This document shows positions 9,763 through 19,042 of a DNA stretch of 64,000 bases, piece by piece; positions within the stretch are counted from its first letter, which is position 1; each line of letters opens with the position of its first letter. The notes beneath the pieces were generated by a model. That model ran no database searches, was not told the DNA's origin, and was given only the letters and a program-made list of their open reading frames with translations. The position numbers were made by a program, and so were the translations under genes. The stretch comes from JAYZDK01 sp964604165. Lineage in GTDB: Bacteria > Myxococcota_A > UBA796 > CAJQPC01. The DNA lies in NCBI GenBank assembly GCA_964604165.1, contig CAZRYF010000006.1, positions 73,013-137,012 on the forward strand, in the 5' to 3' direction.

Positions 9763-11394
9763 ATGGCAACCATTCTCGGCATTGACATCGGAACCCACTC
9801 GGTCAAACTGGCCTTGGTGGAGGGTCGTCTTGGACGCGGCGGCACCTTGGCCTACAAGGTGGGGCCCATCCTCCAGGATACGGACAACCTTCCCACGGAC
9901 GCAGAGCGATTTGCTGCGCTGGAGGCGCTGCTTCGGGATCTTCCCCAAGCCGAGGGAGCCACGTGCGCAGCGGGGTTTCCAGCAGATCGGGTCTCTTTGC
10001 GGGGCATCCGGCTTCCCTTCACGGACCGCGCCCAGATTCAAAAGACTCTTGCGTTTGAGCTGGAAGGCCACGTGCCCTTTGACTTGGACGACTTTGTGCT
10101 CGACTACCGGGTGCTCAAGCCCGTGGGAGAAGGGAGCCGGGTCTTCTGTGCCCTGGCCAGCAAACAAGTCCTTGGGGACATGCTCGGTGGCCTGAAAGAA
10201 GCGGGTCTCCAGCCGCGCCGCGTGGTGTTGGATGCGGAAGTTCTGGCGAGTTTTGCGCCGGGAATGGGGCACCGCATGGTGGTGGACATCGGACACACCC
10301 GGACGCTGGTGGCCTTTGTGTCCGGGGGAGAGGTCATCCAGGCCCGGGCCCTCTCTTTGGGTGGGCGGGGTCTGACTCTTGCCCTCTGCCGGGCCTTTGA
10401 CTGGGACTGGGAGGTTGCTGAAGAAGAAAAACACACGGCTGCCTTGCCCAAGTTCGCCGGTGGTGTTTCGGTGGTGGAGGCCACGGAAGCCCCCAATGCC
10501 GAGGAAGCCACCGATCCGGGGGCAACCCCGGGGCGGGTCCTGGAACAAGCGCTGGTGCCGCTGCTTTCTGAGCTGCGTGCGACCCGCTTGGCCTTTGAGG
10601 CCAGCACCGGTGTGGAGATCGAAGACCTGGTGGTGACCGGTGGAAGCTCAGAGCTTCAGGGGTTCACTCCGCGGCTCGCCGCTGCCCTGGGGGTGCCGGT
10701 TCGCCGTGCTTCCATTTCCGACGAAGCGGTTTTTGAAGGAGACCCGGGCCGGTTTGCATTGTCTCATGCATTGAGCGAGGTGGCCGGCGGATTGACCCAC
10801 AGCCGGGAGTTCCAGTTCAGAAAGGGAGAGTTTGGCTACAAGGGGGACCTGGCCATTGTACGGGACCTGGCGGGGTATGCGGCAGCGGGAGGGGTCGGGT
10901 TGCTCGCTGTGGGGCTGTTGCTGTTTGCCCTCAAGTGGGTGGGGCTGTCGCAAGAAATCTCAGATCTCGATGCTCAGGTCATTGCGGAGGTGGCTGCCAT
11001 CGTACCGGATGTGCCGGAATCCATCATGCAAGATGCGGCCCTCTCCCGGGACTTCTTGTTGGAGCTGGCGGGCACCGAGGCGGAACGGGTTGACATCCTG
11101 GAGGGTGCCATGCAGGGAGAGCCGCCCATGCTGGTGCTGCTCAAGGATATCTCCCAGGCCTTCCCCCCTCCCAAGGATGTGCGGGTTGAAGTGCGGGAGA
11201 TGACCCTGTCTCCCACGTCGGTGCGGATGAAGGCCGAGACCACCGGGTACGAAGCTGCAGCCAGCATCGAGCAGTCCTTGCAGCGGAGGGCGCGATTCAA
11301 GAACACGGTCAAGGGGGATGAAAAGAAGCTGGGCGATGGCATCAGCTTTTCCTTGACCATTCCCCTGGATGGGGAAGAAAAGGAGGAAGGCTGA
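9763..11394 (+). CDS. gspL: T2SS inner-membrane protein GspL, PilM-like
   Basis: 543 residues from the ATG at 9763, preceded by a purine-rich GAGGAGAAGAAA ribosome binding site. The cytoplasmic part begins ILGIDIGTHSVKLALVEG, an actin-like phosphate-1 loop of the kind seen in PilM/FtsA and GspL. One membrane segment lies near residues 370-390 (GGVGLLAVGLLLFALKW), followed by a periplasmic ferredoxin-like domain. It recruits GspE and binds GspM. It overlaps gspM by one base (TGATG). Confidence 0.93.
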   Translation: MATILGIDIGTHSVKLALVEGRLGRGGTLAYKVGPILQDTDNLPTDAERFAALEALLRDLPQAEGATCAAGFPADRVSLRGIRLPFTDRAQIQKTLAFELEGHVPFDLDDFVLDYRVLKPVGEGSRVFCALASKQVLGDMLGGLKEAGLQPRRVVLDAEVLASFAPGMGHRMVVDIGHTRTLVAFVSGGEVIQARALSLGGRGLTLALCRAFDWDWEVAEEEKHTAALPKFAGGVSVVEATEAPNAEEATDPGATPGRVLEQALVPLLSELRATRLAFEASTGVEIEDLVVTGGSSELQGFTPRLAAALGVPVRRASISDEAVFEGDPGRFALSHALSEVAGGLTHSREFQFRKGEFGYKGDLAIVRDLAGYAAAGGVGLLAVGLLLFALKWVGLSQEISDLDAQVIAEVAAIVPDVPESIMQDAALSRDFLLELAGTEAERVDILEGAMQGEPPMLVLLKDISQAFPPPKDVRVEVREMTLSPTSVRMKAETTGYEAAASIEQSLQRRARFKNTVKGDEKKLGDGISFSLTIPLDGEEKEEG

Positions 11395-11999
11395 TGTTTG
11401 AAAACATTCGTGCTCGAGTAGGCCAGGTGGCCGCGCCATGGGGGTCTCGTTTCGAGGCCTTCTTGCTGGGGATGACTCCCCGGGATCGAAAGCTGTTTTA
11501 TGGGCTCTCTTCCACGGTGGTTGTAGCCCTCGTGGGGGCGGTGGTTCTGGGCATGATGGCGGTGTTGGAGGGGTTGGAGGAAGATCTGGCCCAGGGGCAG
11601 CAGACCCTTGTCCTGGTTCAGGCACTGGGAGAGGAGTACGCCGAGGCAGGTGCAAAGGCCGAGGCGTTGGAAGCAAAGCTCAAAGTTTACGCTGACACGG
11701 ACCTCTCGGCCTTCCTTGAAAAGGCAGCCAGTTCGGCTCAAATACGGGGAAACCTGGACTCGGTGCGAGAGACCTCCAAGAGCCAGCAGGGCATCCTGGA
11801 AATCAAGAACTACTCGGTGACCGTCAAGAAGGCAGCCTTGGACCAGGTGTTGAACTTTCTGTACGAGACGGAAGGCACGGGGTACCCCCTGCGTATCCAG
11901 TCGGCGAACCTCAAGAATGTGCGCGTGTCTGGTGAGAAGAAGTTGACCTTGAAGCTGGATGTGGCGGCCTACCGCCTCGTCGAGGAGGAGAGCGGATGA
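11394..11999 (+). CDS. gspM: T2SS protein GspM
   Basis: 201 residues. A short cytoplasmic N-terminus is followed by one transmembrane helix (residues about 33-57, STVVVALVGAVVLGMMAVL), a coiled-coil stretch rich in Ala/Glu/Leu (60-95), and a small periplasmic ferredoxin-like domain. This is the standard GspM architecture, although sequence conservation in the family is low. The position between gspL and gspN supports it. Its TGA overlaps the gspN ATG by 4 bases. Confidence 0.88.
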   Translation: MFENIRARVGQVAAPWGSRFEAFLLGMTPRDRKLFYGLSSTVVVALVGAVVLGMMAVLEGLEEDLAQGQQTLVLVQALGEEYAEAGAKAEALEAKLKVYADTDLSAFLEKAASSAQIRGNLDSVRETSKSQQGILEIKNYSVTVKKAALDQVLNFLYETEGTGYPLRIQSANLKNVRVSGEKKLTLKLDVAAYRLVEEESG

Positions 12000-13315
12000 T
12001 CCAGCGCATCGGAATGGGCTTGTTTGGCGTGGTGTGGGGGGCCCTGGTCTTTCAGGTGGCGTTCCACATGAGCTTTCCCTCGGAAGCCCTGGGGGATCGG
12101 ATGGCCTACGAGGTGGAGCAGGCCACGAGCGGAAAGCAGCTGCTTCGGGTGGAAAAGGCGTCTCCCTGGGGTGTGTTGGGCGTATCGTTAAAGGGGGTCC
12201 AGCTCTTCTCTCGAGCCAAGGGCTCGTCACGGGACGAGGAGGGTGCGGGCCCCACCCTGCGCCTGGCGCTGGAGAAGTTTGCAGCTCGCATGCGTGCATT
12301 GCCCTTGTTGGGAGGCACCCGTGCGGTCGAGCTTGATGCGCACCTCTACGATGGCCGCATCGCTGGGGAGGTCTTCCAGTCCTCTGATGGGTCGGGCATG
12401 GATCTCAAGATTCGCGGCCTTGAACTTTCCGCGTATCCCCTTGGGGGCGACTCCTTTGAAGTGGGTTTGGAGGGGCGCCTGAAGGGCTTGATCAAGCTCG
12501 CTATCGATGGAGAGGATGCATCGAAGAGCAAGGGGCGGGTGCGGCTCTCCGTGGACGGGTTGGCCCTGAACCATGCGTCCTTTGGCGGCTTTGAATTGGA
12601 ACCCACCACGTTTGACGAGGCCGTCATCCAGCTGGAGGTGGATGATGGACGGTTGAAGGTCAAGAAGGGCAAGATCGAGTCCGATGTGATTCGGCTGGTG
12701 CTGGAGGGTGACATCGTGCTGCAGGAGCCCATGGACCGAAGTCGCGTGCGACTGAAGGTGCGGTTCAAGCTCTCGGAAGAGATGGACGACCTCGCGAAGA
12801 TTCTCCCGCAGATGAAGCGGGCCCGGGACACGGGTGGCGAGTACCACTTTCAGGTCACAGGCACTGTGGCGAACTGGCGTTTCCGAGAGGACCGAAGCGC
12901 TGCCCGAGGCAAGACCTCCTCCCGCACGGACCGGAGAAAGAAGACCGGTTCCGTGAACCGGGTGGAGGAGGAGGACTCTGAGGTCGAAGAGGATGAAGCC
13001 CGAAAGGAGCGGCGAGAGGCTCGAATTCGGGAGCGTCGAGAGCGCATGCGGGAGCGACGCTCCAAGCGGGAGTCAGATGAGGAGGGCTCTCCGAGGGAGG
13101 AGGCTCGAGACAAGAAGGTCATGCGACGTCCGGAACCGGAGGACGATCGAGATCTGGAGTTTGACGACCTGGACGATGAGCCGGCGCGGCCGACACGCTT
13201 CCAGGACTTTGGGCCAGATGATGAGGGGCCAGCGCCGTACGAGGCCGGACCGCCGGACGATGAGTTCGGGAATGTGCCCATTGATGGCGACTATGACCCG
13301 GTTTACGACGATTGA
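11996..13315 (+). CDS. gspN: T2SS protein GspN with a long charged C-terminal tail
   Basis: 439 residues. The N-terminus has one membrane segment (residues about 5-27, GLFGVVWGALVFQVAFHM) followed by a beta-rich AsmA/GspN-like periplasmic region (about 35-295) with the repeated short-strand pattern of the family. From about residue 296 to the end the protein becomes an extreme Arg/Glu/Asp-rich tail: an Arg-Glu stretch (REARIRERRERMRERR) and then an acidic Pro-rich end. That tail is not part of known GspN. The last 13 bases overlap the convergent membrane protein gene. It is the final gene of the operon. Confidence 0.85.
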   Translation: MIQRIGMGLFGVVWGALVFQVAFHMSFPSEALGDRMAYEVEQATSGKQLLRVEKASPWGVLGVSLKGVQLFSRAKGSSRDEEGAGPTLRLALEKFAARMRALPLLGGTRAVELDAHLYDGRIAGEVFQSSDGSGMDLKIRGLELSAYPLGGDSFEVGLEGRLKGLIKLAIDGEDASKSKGRVRLSVDGLALNHASFGGFELEPTTFDEAVIQLEVDDGRLKVKKGKIESDVIRLVLEGDIVLQEPMDRSRVRLKVRFKLSEEMDDLAKILPQMKRARDTGGEYHFQVTGTVANWRFREDRSAARGKTSSRTDRRKKTGSVNRVEEEDSEVEEDEARKERREARIRERRERMRERRSKRESDEEGSPREEARDKKVMRRPEPEDDRDLEFDDLDDEPARPTRFQDFGPDDEGPAPYEAGPPDDEFGNVPIDGDYDPVYDD

Positions 13316-14898
13316 TTTGAGGAGGAGGGGAGGCAGCGCCGGAGCCGGAGGACCCCGAGCAGCAATCCCCCCAGCACCATCGCGTAGAGCCCGGCCACCA
13401 GTCCCGGGGCGGTAAACACAGCCGGAAGGAGCTGGGTCTCCCGCACGGGGAAGCTCCACCAGCGCACCAGTGGTGCAAAGTGCCAGTCCCAGTACAGGAG
13501 CTCAAAGTGGTGGTGAATGCCCAGTGCGGCCCAAGCTTCCTTGTCGGTCACAAAGAGCGCTTTCAGCCACTGGTAGTAGTCGTGGGGGTTGACAAGAATG
13601 CCGTTGATGGCAACCAGGGCTGTGAGGCCCACGGCGACTTGGATGACCCCTCGTCGGACCCCTTGTACGTGCTCCAGCGCCACGGCGATGGGCACGAAGA
13701 AGAGTGGGAGCACGGGCACAAGAAACCGGGGACCCCAACACCAGCTACCGCCCCAATCCCACCACCTGCAGTACAAGCCCAACAGCGTGGCGAGCCCGCC
13801 GAGAGCCAGGATGGAGGTGGTTCGGGCGGCTCCTTTGCACCGTCCAAAGCTCCAGAGGGACGCCAACACAAGGGGGAAGTGCCAGAGGAGCCCGCGTCCT
13901 GGACTTGCGATCAGTCCAAAGAGGCCTTCGGTCCAGGGACTGGTCCAGGCATCCACCTCGGCGCTGTACCCTGTGGAAAGCGGGGAACCAAAGCGTACCG
14001 CGTTGTAGGCTCCGACCAGCACAAAAAAAGGCGCTGCGCCTGCGGTGATCCAACCCACATCCATTGAGGCCTCCTTCCATTTCCATTGGCGGCTGTACAG
14101 GACGGCCAGGCCCATAGGGAGCGCCAGAATGCCAAGTGCAATCTTGGTTGCCACCAACAGCCCGTAGAAGGCACCGGCCCCTACCAGGTCACGCCTTTGC
14201 CCCGAGCTGGAGTGCCGAACCAAGCAGGTGGCAATCCCAGTATAGGAAAGAGCCGCGAGCGGCTCAGCCCAGAAGGTCCGCGCATAGTGCAACATCGGGC
14301 TTCCAAGTCCGCAGGCCACGGCACACCCAAGGGAGAGCCCTGCTCCGACTCCAAGGCCTCTGAGCAGAAGAAAAAGGAGAGCGCAGGTACCCGCTGTGAG
14401 AGCTGGATTCGTCCATGACACAAGAAAGGCGCCAAATGCTTCGCTGAACCGGGTTCGGTCTACTTGGTACCAAAGCCGCCGAAAGGACCGGCGATCTGGA
14501 TCTTGTACCCGAAAGGGAGACTCCCAGGAGGTGGGGCCTTCCAGGGTGGCGGGGGTGCGGAAGAGGCCCTGCTCCTCGGGGGTGGAAAGCGGGACCAGCC
14601 ACCGGCTGGCTACGTAGGCAGGAACGGATGCTGCGGAAAGGGCGAGTCCGTACTTGGAGTGCCGCCTTGTGACCTTGCCGTCTTCTTCCAGGGATGCTGG
14701 GCCGCCAAATGCCTCGTGGTCCATCAATACGGGATAGTCCAGGGTCCCGGCGTCGACCCACCCCTGGGTCACCCGGTACATGACCGTGCCGTCCGGACTG
14801 TAGATGTGTCCGCCCAGCAGCAGGATGTACCAGCAGGTAAGGGACAGCCAAAGCCAGCGGGCGATTCTCGGGTCCTGGCCCCGGCCCGAGGAATGCAC
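13303..14898 (-). CDS. Polytopic membrane protein, GT-C glycosyltransferase-like
   Basis: 531 residues from a GTG at 14898, only 3 bases after the stop of the upstream gene on the same strand, so the two are probably co-transcribed. It has about ten or more hydrophobic helices. An N-terminal helix (WLWLSLTCWYILLLGGHIYS) is followed by an extracytoplasmic loop with SPDGTVMYR, similar in position to the acidic first-loop motif of GT-C mannosyl/arabinosyl-transferases (PMT/GT39-like). No lipid-phosphate-sugar specificity can be read from the sequence. It may glycosylate an envelope component; the function is inferred from topology only. Confidence 0.6.
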   Translation of the reverse strand: MHSSGRGQDPRIARWLWLSLTCWYILLLGGHIYSPDGTVMYRVTQGWVDAGTLDYPVLMDHEAFGGPASLEEDGKVTRRHSKYGLALSAASVPAYVASRWLVPLSTPEEQGLFRTPATLEGPTSWESPFRVQDPDRRSFRRLWYQVDRTRFSEAFGAFLVSWTNPALTAGTCALLFLLLRGLGVGAGLSLGCAVACGLGSPMLHYARTFWAEPLAALSYTGIATCLVRHSSSGQRRDLVGAGAFYGLLVATKIALGILALPMGLAVLYSRQWKWKEASMDVGWITAGAAPFFVLVGAYNAVRFGSPLSTGYSAEVDAWTSPWTEGLFGLIASPGRGLLWHFPLVLASLWSFGRCKGAARTTSILALGGLATLLGLYCRWWDWGGSWCWGPRFLVPVLPLFFVPIAVALEHVQGVRRGVIQVAVGLTALVAINGILVNPHDYYQWLKALFVTDKEAWAALGIHHHFELLYWDWHFAPLVRWWSFPVRETQLLPAVFTAPGLVAGLYAMVLGGLLLGVLRLRRCLPSSSNQSS

Positions 14899-14901
14899 CG
14901 A

Positions 14902-16602
14902 TCAGATTCCGAGTTCGCGGCGCAGGCTGTTCAACAAGGTGCGGGCCACGCGGTTGCCCGGGTCGTCTTGAAGAAGCCCCTGCAGGCGCTTGATGGCCTG
15001 TTCGGGCTTGCCGTGCTTTCCCTCGATGAAGGCCAGAAAGTACTGTCCTTCCTTGTGGTGAGGGTCAAAAGAACTGGCGAGGCGCAGGAAGTCCAGCCCC
15101 TCCTTGCAGCGGTCCTCCACGGAGAGGTTGGCGTTGTGGTAGGTGGCCCAGCCGAGCCACGCCAGGTTCCGGGCCGAGTCCAGGCGCTCGTTCCGGGCTG
15201 CCGTAAAACACTGGGCGGCCCGCTCGAAGAGCCCGGCCTCCATGGCGGTCTGCCCTTCCTGGAACGCCAGGTCTTCCTTGGACAGGTTGCCGGCATCGTC
15301 CTCCATGCCAAAGGTCGCCACTGCCTGCTTGCGGCCCGCCACCAACTCCTGGGCGTCCTCCACTCGACTCAGGATTTTGCCCGCCAGCTCCCGCACTGGA
15401 TGCGGTTGCTTCTCATCGTTGGCCAGGGTGGAGTAGCGCTCCACCATGCGCTGCGCCTGGGCTTCCAATCGGTCTGGCGGAGTCGTCGGGGAGGCGCCCA
15501 ACACCGTGTAGTGGTCCGCTCCCTGGAGGGCACCCCACTCGCGCACGAGCCGCTTCATGGTCACGGTGGCCTCCTCCGAGGCACCCTCTGAAACGGACAG
15601 GCCTGCGCTGGGAAGGGAGCTTTCTTCTTCTCCGGTGGCCGGCTCCACGGCGGCGGGGGTCTCCGCAGCCCGGGCCGCTGCACGCCTTCTGGCTTCTGCC
15701 GCCGTCTTTCGTGCAGCGGCGCGGGTGGAAATGGCCTGGAATTCGATCACCCCCAGCTGTGCCAACGCTGCCAGTTCGCGGGCCTGTTCGTCGGTGCCGT
15801 CCAGGAGCGTCTCCAGGGGGACCTGGCTGCTGCTCGCCTGTAGCAAGGCCTTGACGGACGAGGAAGCCCCGAGCTCGTCCAGGCGGTCGTTGCGCTCCCC
15901 TGGGGCTGCCCAGGTCTTGTCCCGTTGCAGGACAAAGGTGGTTTGCACCCGAGCCATGCATCCCTCCATCAACAAAGTGGAGAAAGGCAGAATCGAGGCG
16001 CTTCCTGACTGGCTTGTCTCCGAAAAAGAAGCCCCCCCTTCGAACATGGCCAATCGTGCCAGCGCGAGCGAACCTTCATCCATGGCTGCACCTTCATTGA
16101 ACAACGCCCAGTTGTCCGTAGAAGCCAACCGAAGCACGCCTGTTCGCTTCTCAAGCCAGATGGACTGCAGGAGGCGAAGGGCCTTGCGATCAGGCTTTGG
16201 AGCAGGGACAGTGCTCGGCTCTGCGATCGGCGCATTGGCGGCCGCTTCCCGAAGGCGATCCGCCAGGTCCAGCATGGGAAATGGGCGGGCCAGAAAACCC
16301 TGGCACCGGTGGTGGGACAGCAGGTGCTGCACGCGCGGGTCGGTGTCCGACCAGGTGGCGGACATGAGCAGAATAGGCAGGGTGGCCCCCACAGGCTCTC
16401 TGCGGAGACGCGTCAGAAGCGGGCCGGTCCCCGCGAGATCCCCGTCAAGCCCCAGCACCAGGAGATCCGGCAAGGAGGTGCGCACCCTGGAGAGGGCCTT
16501 TTCCGCGGAGGGAACCTGTTCGACGCGGATTCCGGTCTTGTCCAGCACCTGAGTGAGGACGCGGGCAAAGTCGGCATCTGATTCGAGGAGGATGAGCTTC
16601 AT
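14902..16602 (-). CDS. Pseudo-receiver / PATAN / J-like / TPR regulator
   Basis: 566 residues. Residues 1-120 have a CheY-like receiver fold (MKLILLESDADF at the start), but the phospho-acceptor Asp is replaced (LLVLGLDGD, Gly at the Asp position) and the C-terminal Lys-Pro is Arg-Pro (LARPF). Residues about 140-230 resemble a PATAN/DUF4388 domain (GVLRLAS...NEGAAMDEGSLALARL). A Glu/Ala-rich linker leads to a J-domain-like helix pair (DHYTVLGASPTTPPDRL, about 375) that lacks HPD, then TPR-like helices to the end. A protein with related parts lies at 62476-63939. This looks like a cytoplasmic binding or scaffold regulator rather than a phosphorelay member. Confidence 0.7.
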   Translation of the reverse strand: MKLILLESDADFARVLTQVLDKTGIRVEQVPSAEKALSRVRTSLPDLLVLGLDGDLAGTGPLLTRLRREPVGATLPILLMSATWSDTDPRVQHLLSHHRCQGFLARPFPMLDLADRLREAAANAPIAEPSTVPAPKPDRKALRLLQSIWLEKRTGVLRLASTDNWALFNEGAAMDEGSLALARLAMFEGGASFSETSQSGSASILPFSTLLMEGCMARVQTTFVLQRDKTWAAPGERNDRLDELGASSSVKALLQASSSQVPLETLLDGTDEQARELAALAQLGVIEFQAISTRAAARKTAAEARRRAAARAAETPAAVEPATGEEESSLPSAGLSVSEGASEEATVTMKRLVREWGALQGADHYTVLGASPTTPPDRLEAQAQRMVERYSTLANDEKQPHPVRELAGKILSRVEDAQELVAGRKQAVATFGMEDDAGNLSKEDLAFQEGQTAMEAGLFERAAQCFTAARNERLDSARNLAWLGWATYHNANLSVEDRCKEGLDFLRLASSFDPHHKEGQYFLAFIEGKHGKPEQAIKRLQGLLQDDPGNRVARTLLNSLRRELGI

Positions 16603-16699
16603 GAGCAGTCAAGTCGAGGTTTTTCAGAGTGAATTGAACACACCTCGGTGCCGGCTGCAACGGTGTTCCCGAGACTCCGGGTCGTGATAGTTGCGCTTC

Positions 16700-17998
16700 A
16701 TGGTTCGGTACTTTGGCAAGCTCACCCCCTCCTGGGAGTCCGTGGCTCGAATCGCTGCTTTGAAGCCACGGTTTTGTTGGTTTGATGGCCCCTGGGGCAC
16801 AGTGCTTACCTGGGGAGGGCATTCGGACGTGGTTCCCGGGCCCGGTTGGATGGACGCCGTTCGGGGTCTTCTTCATCCCAAGTCCGAGGCGCCTGGGATG
16901 CCGTTTGCGGGAGGCGTGGTGGGGTATCTCGGCTACGAGGCGGGGAGGTGGTGTGAGAAGATGCCGTCTCCTCGAGAACCTCGCCCCCTGGCGGATCTCG
17001 CCTTGTGGCGTGTGGAGGGTGCGCTCTGGTGGGATGGGGGGGCTTGGAGGGCAGGGGGGGCTCCCGCTTTTGTGGAAATGGCGTCCGAGGTCTTGGAGAG
17101 TGCCTTTGAGGCATCCCTGCCCAGCATCCCCGTGGGTCACCTCGCCCATGTCGGGGATCCCGCAGGGTTCCTCCAGGGCGTGGAGCAGGTGTTGGCCTCC
17201 ATTCGCGCGGGGGAGTGCTACCAGGCGAACCTGTCCCGGCGCCTCGTGGTGGAGAGGGCCGGCTCTCCTTTGGAGTGCGCGATTCGTCTCCGACGAACAC
17301 ACCCGGCGCGGTACGGAGCCGCGCTGCACCTCGGGGATGGAGGGCAGGTGATCTCGAACTCACCTGAGCTGCTTCTGCGCGTGGAAGATGGACAGGCGGA
17401 GACCCGGCCGGTCAAGGGAACCCGCCCGCGGGGAAAAAGCGACAAGCTGGATCGGGAGTTGGCGCGGCAGCTCATGGACGATCCCAAGGAGCGGGCGGAG
17501 CTCACCATGATTGTGGATATGGCCCGTAATGACCTCTCCCGGGTGTGCACACCCGGCTCGGTGGTCGCCTCACCGAGGGTTCTGGCCTCCCTGCCCACCC
17601 TCTTCCATGCGGAGCAGTCCGTGCAAGGCCAATTGTCGCCTGGGAAGGACGCGGTTTCAGCCTTGGAGGCCACCTTTCCAGGTGCAAGCATCACCGGCGC
17701 CCCCAAGGTGGCGGCCATGGAGATCATCCATGCTCTGGAGCCGGTGCCGCGGGGGGTCTACACAGGTTGCATCGGGTTTTTCGCAGACGGGGGTTCGGCA
17801 CAGTGGAACGTGGCCATTCGCACCGCCACTTTTCTACCCTCCGGGCACGGGGAGCACAGCGCCCATGTGCAGGTGGGGGCGGGAATCGTTGCCGACTCCG
17901 ATCCACGCATGGAGCTGGACGAGACCGATTGGAAGGCACGGGCGTGGCTCGCTGCAATTCTGGAACCAGAGACACAGGCCCAGGAGGTGCATTCGTGA
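16700..17998 (+). CDS. pabB: Aminodeoxychorismate synthase component I (PabB)
   Basis: 432 residues from the ATG at 16700; a TTG three codons upstream is possible. The C-terminal two thirds are the chorismate-binding domain: YQANLSRRL, NSPELLLR, RPVKGTRPRG, MIVDMARNDLSRVC and SITGAPKVAAMEII. The Lys in PVKGT is the residue that distinguishes PabB-type enzymes from anthranilate synthase TrpE, which has Ala there. The enzyme converts chorismate to 4-amino-4-deoxychorismate for folate synthesis, using ammonia from PabA, which is not seen here. The GTG of the next gene overlaps its stop by 4 bases. Confidence 0.92.
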   Translation: MVRYFGKLTPSWESVARIAALKPRFCWFDGPWGTVLTWGGHSDVVPGPGWMDAVRGLLHPKSEAPGMPFAGGVVGYLGYEAGRWCEKMPSPREPRPLADLALWRVEGALWWDGGAWRAGGAPAFVEMASEVLESAFEASLPSIPVGHLAHVGDPAGFLQGVEQVLASIRAGECYQANLSRRLVVERAGSPLECAIRLRRTHPARYGAALHLGDGGQVISNSPELLLRVEDGQAETRPVKGTRPRGKSDKLDRELARQLMDDPKERAELTMIVDMARNDLSRVCTPGSVVASPRVLASLPTLFHAEQSVQGQLSPGKDAVSALEATFPGASITGAPKVAAMEIIHALEPVPRGVYTGCIGFFADGGSAQWNVAIRTATFLPSGHGEHSAHVQVGAGIVADSDPRMELDETDWKARAWLAAILEPETQAQEVHS

Positions 17999-18465
17999 GT
18001 TCACCAGCAGACGGATCTCCAATCTTGGACGCCCAGGTAGCGGACTACCTGGGGACTTTGGACACCGAGAGCGACTCGCTGCTCGACGCCCTTGAAGCTC
18101 ATGCAGCCCAGCGGGGCTTTCCCTTGATCGGCAGGGCGAGTGGGCGTTGGCTCACCTTGTTGGCGCAGGCAGTTGGCGCCCGAAGGGTGTTTGAAGTGGG
18201 GAGTGGTTTTGGGTACTCCGCCTACTTCTTCGCCCATGCGGTGGGCCCGGATGGCGAGATCCATGGAGCGGACCGAGACGCCCACGAGCTGGACGACCAC
18301 CGCCGCCTGTATGGCGACCACCCTTTCTCCCAGCGCATCCACATTCACCACGGGGAAGCGCTCGAGGTGTTGTCCGGGCTGCCGGGTCTCTTTGATGTCT
18401 TTCTCCTGACCAGCGCAATCCTCCCGGTCGGGGATGGCCTGGGGGTCTGCGTCAAGACTTCCTGA
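17995..18465 (+). pseudogene. Class I O-methyltransferase with an internal deletion
   Basis: 156 residues from a GTG overlapping the pabB stop. The N-terminal half is a normal family 3 O-methyltransferase: RGFPLIGRASGRWLTLLAQ, then the SAM motif VFEVGSGFGYSAYFFA and the acidic DRDAHELDDHRR strand end. After GEALEVLSGLPGLFDVF, where the family continues into the metal-binding DxDK and a later DN motif, the sequence jumps directly to ILPVGDGLGVCVKT, which is the family's extreme C-terminus. About 60-70 central residues are absent without loss of frame. Catalytic activity is unlikely because the metal site is gone. It could be a decayed gene kept by translational coupling to pabB. Confidence 0.75.
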
Positions 18466-19042
18466 ACCGCTGGGTGGCGGCGACAACGTCCTCCTGTCCC
18501 AGCAGGGCCGAAATGGGTGCCCAAGCCTGGACACCCGTGCCGCGTACCTCAGAGAGGTTCTCCTCGGTGATCCCGCCAATGGCCACAACCGGTGTGTCAC
18601 CGGCCGCCTCCACCGCTCGTTGCAGGGCGATCAGGCCCCGGGGGGAGTAGCCCGTGGCCTTGGTTTTGGATCCAAAAACAGGCCCGAACCCGATGTAGTC
18701 CACTCCCTCTTCCAGGGCCGCATGGATCTGTGCCTCATTATGGGTGGAGCGGCCCAGGAGCGCTCCCCGTGGAAGGTCCACTCGCTGCACTGCGCCATCC
18801 TCCTGGCCCAGGTGAAGTCCGCCTGCAAGGGGCGCCAAATCCACGTGGTCGTTGACCAGGACCAGGCAGCCCCGGGCGGCGCAAGCTGGAGTGATCTCCT
18901 GCAGAGCCTCGCGGACTCGGGAGGGTTCCCAACGCTTGCATCGAACCTGGAGTGTTTCCACCTCCCCTTCCAACAGTTGCAACGCCAGGGCAACCGGGTC
19001 TCCAAAGTCCGCGTCGGCGATGGCGTAGAGCCCCCGGATCAC
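18452..19042 (-). CDS. thiE: Thiamine-phosphate synthase
   Basis: 196 residues from a GTG overlapping the stop of the upstream regulator gene (GTGA). The TIM-barrel signatures are present in order: TLQVRCK, VNDHVDLAPL, GGLHLGQED, a shortened STHN loop, DYIGFGPVFGSKTKA (phosphate/pyrophosphate loop) and VVAIGGITEENL. ThiE joins HMP pyrophosphate and thiazole phosphate to give thiamine phosphate. It overlaps the 3' end of the convergent methyltransferase remnant by 14 bases. Its pairing with a regulator gene rather than with other thi genes is unusual. Confidence 0.93.
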   Translation of the reverse strand: MIRGLYAIADADFGDPVALALQLLEGEVETLQVRCKRWEPSRVREALQEITPACAARGCLVLVNDHVDLAPLAGGLHLGQEDGAVQRVDLPRGALLGRSTHNEAQIHAALEEGVDYIGFGPVFGSKTKATGYSPRGLIALQRAVEAAGDTPVVAIGGITEENLSEVRGTGVQAWAPISALLGQEDVVAATQRFRKS

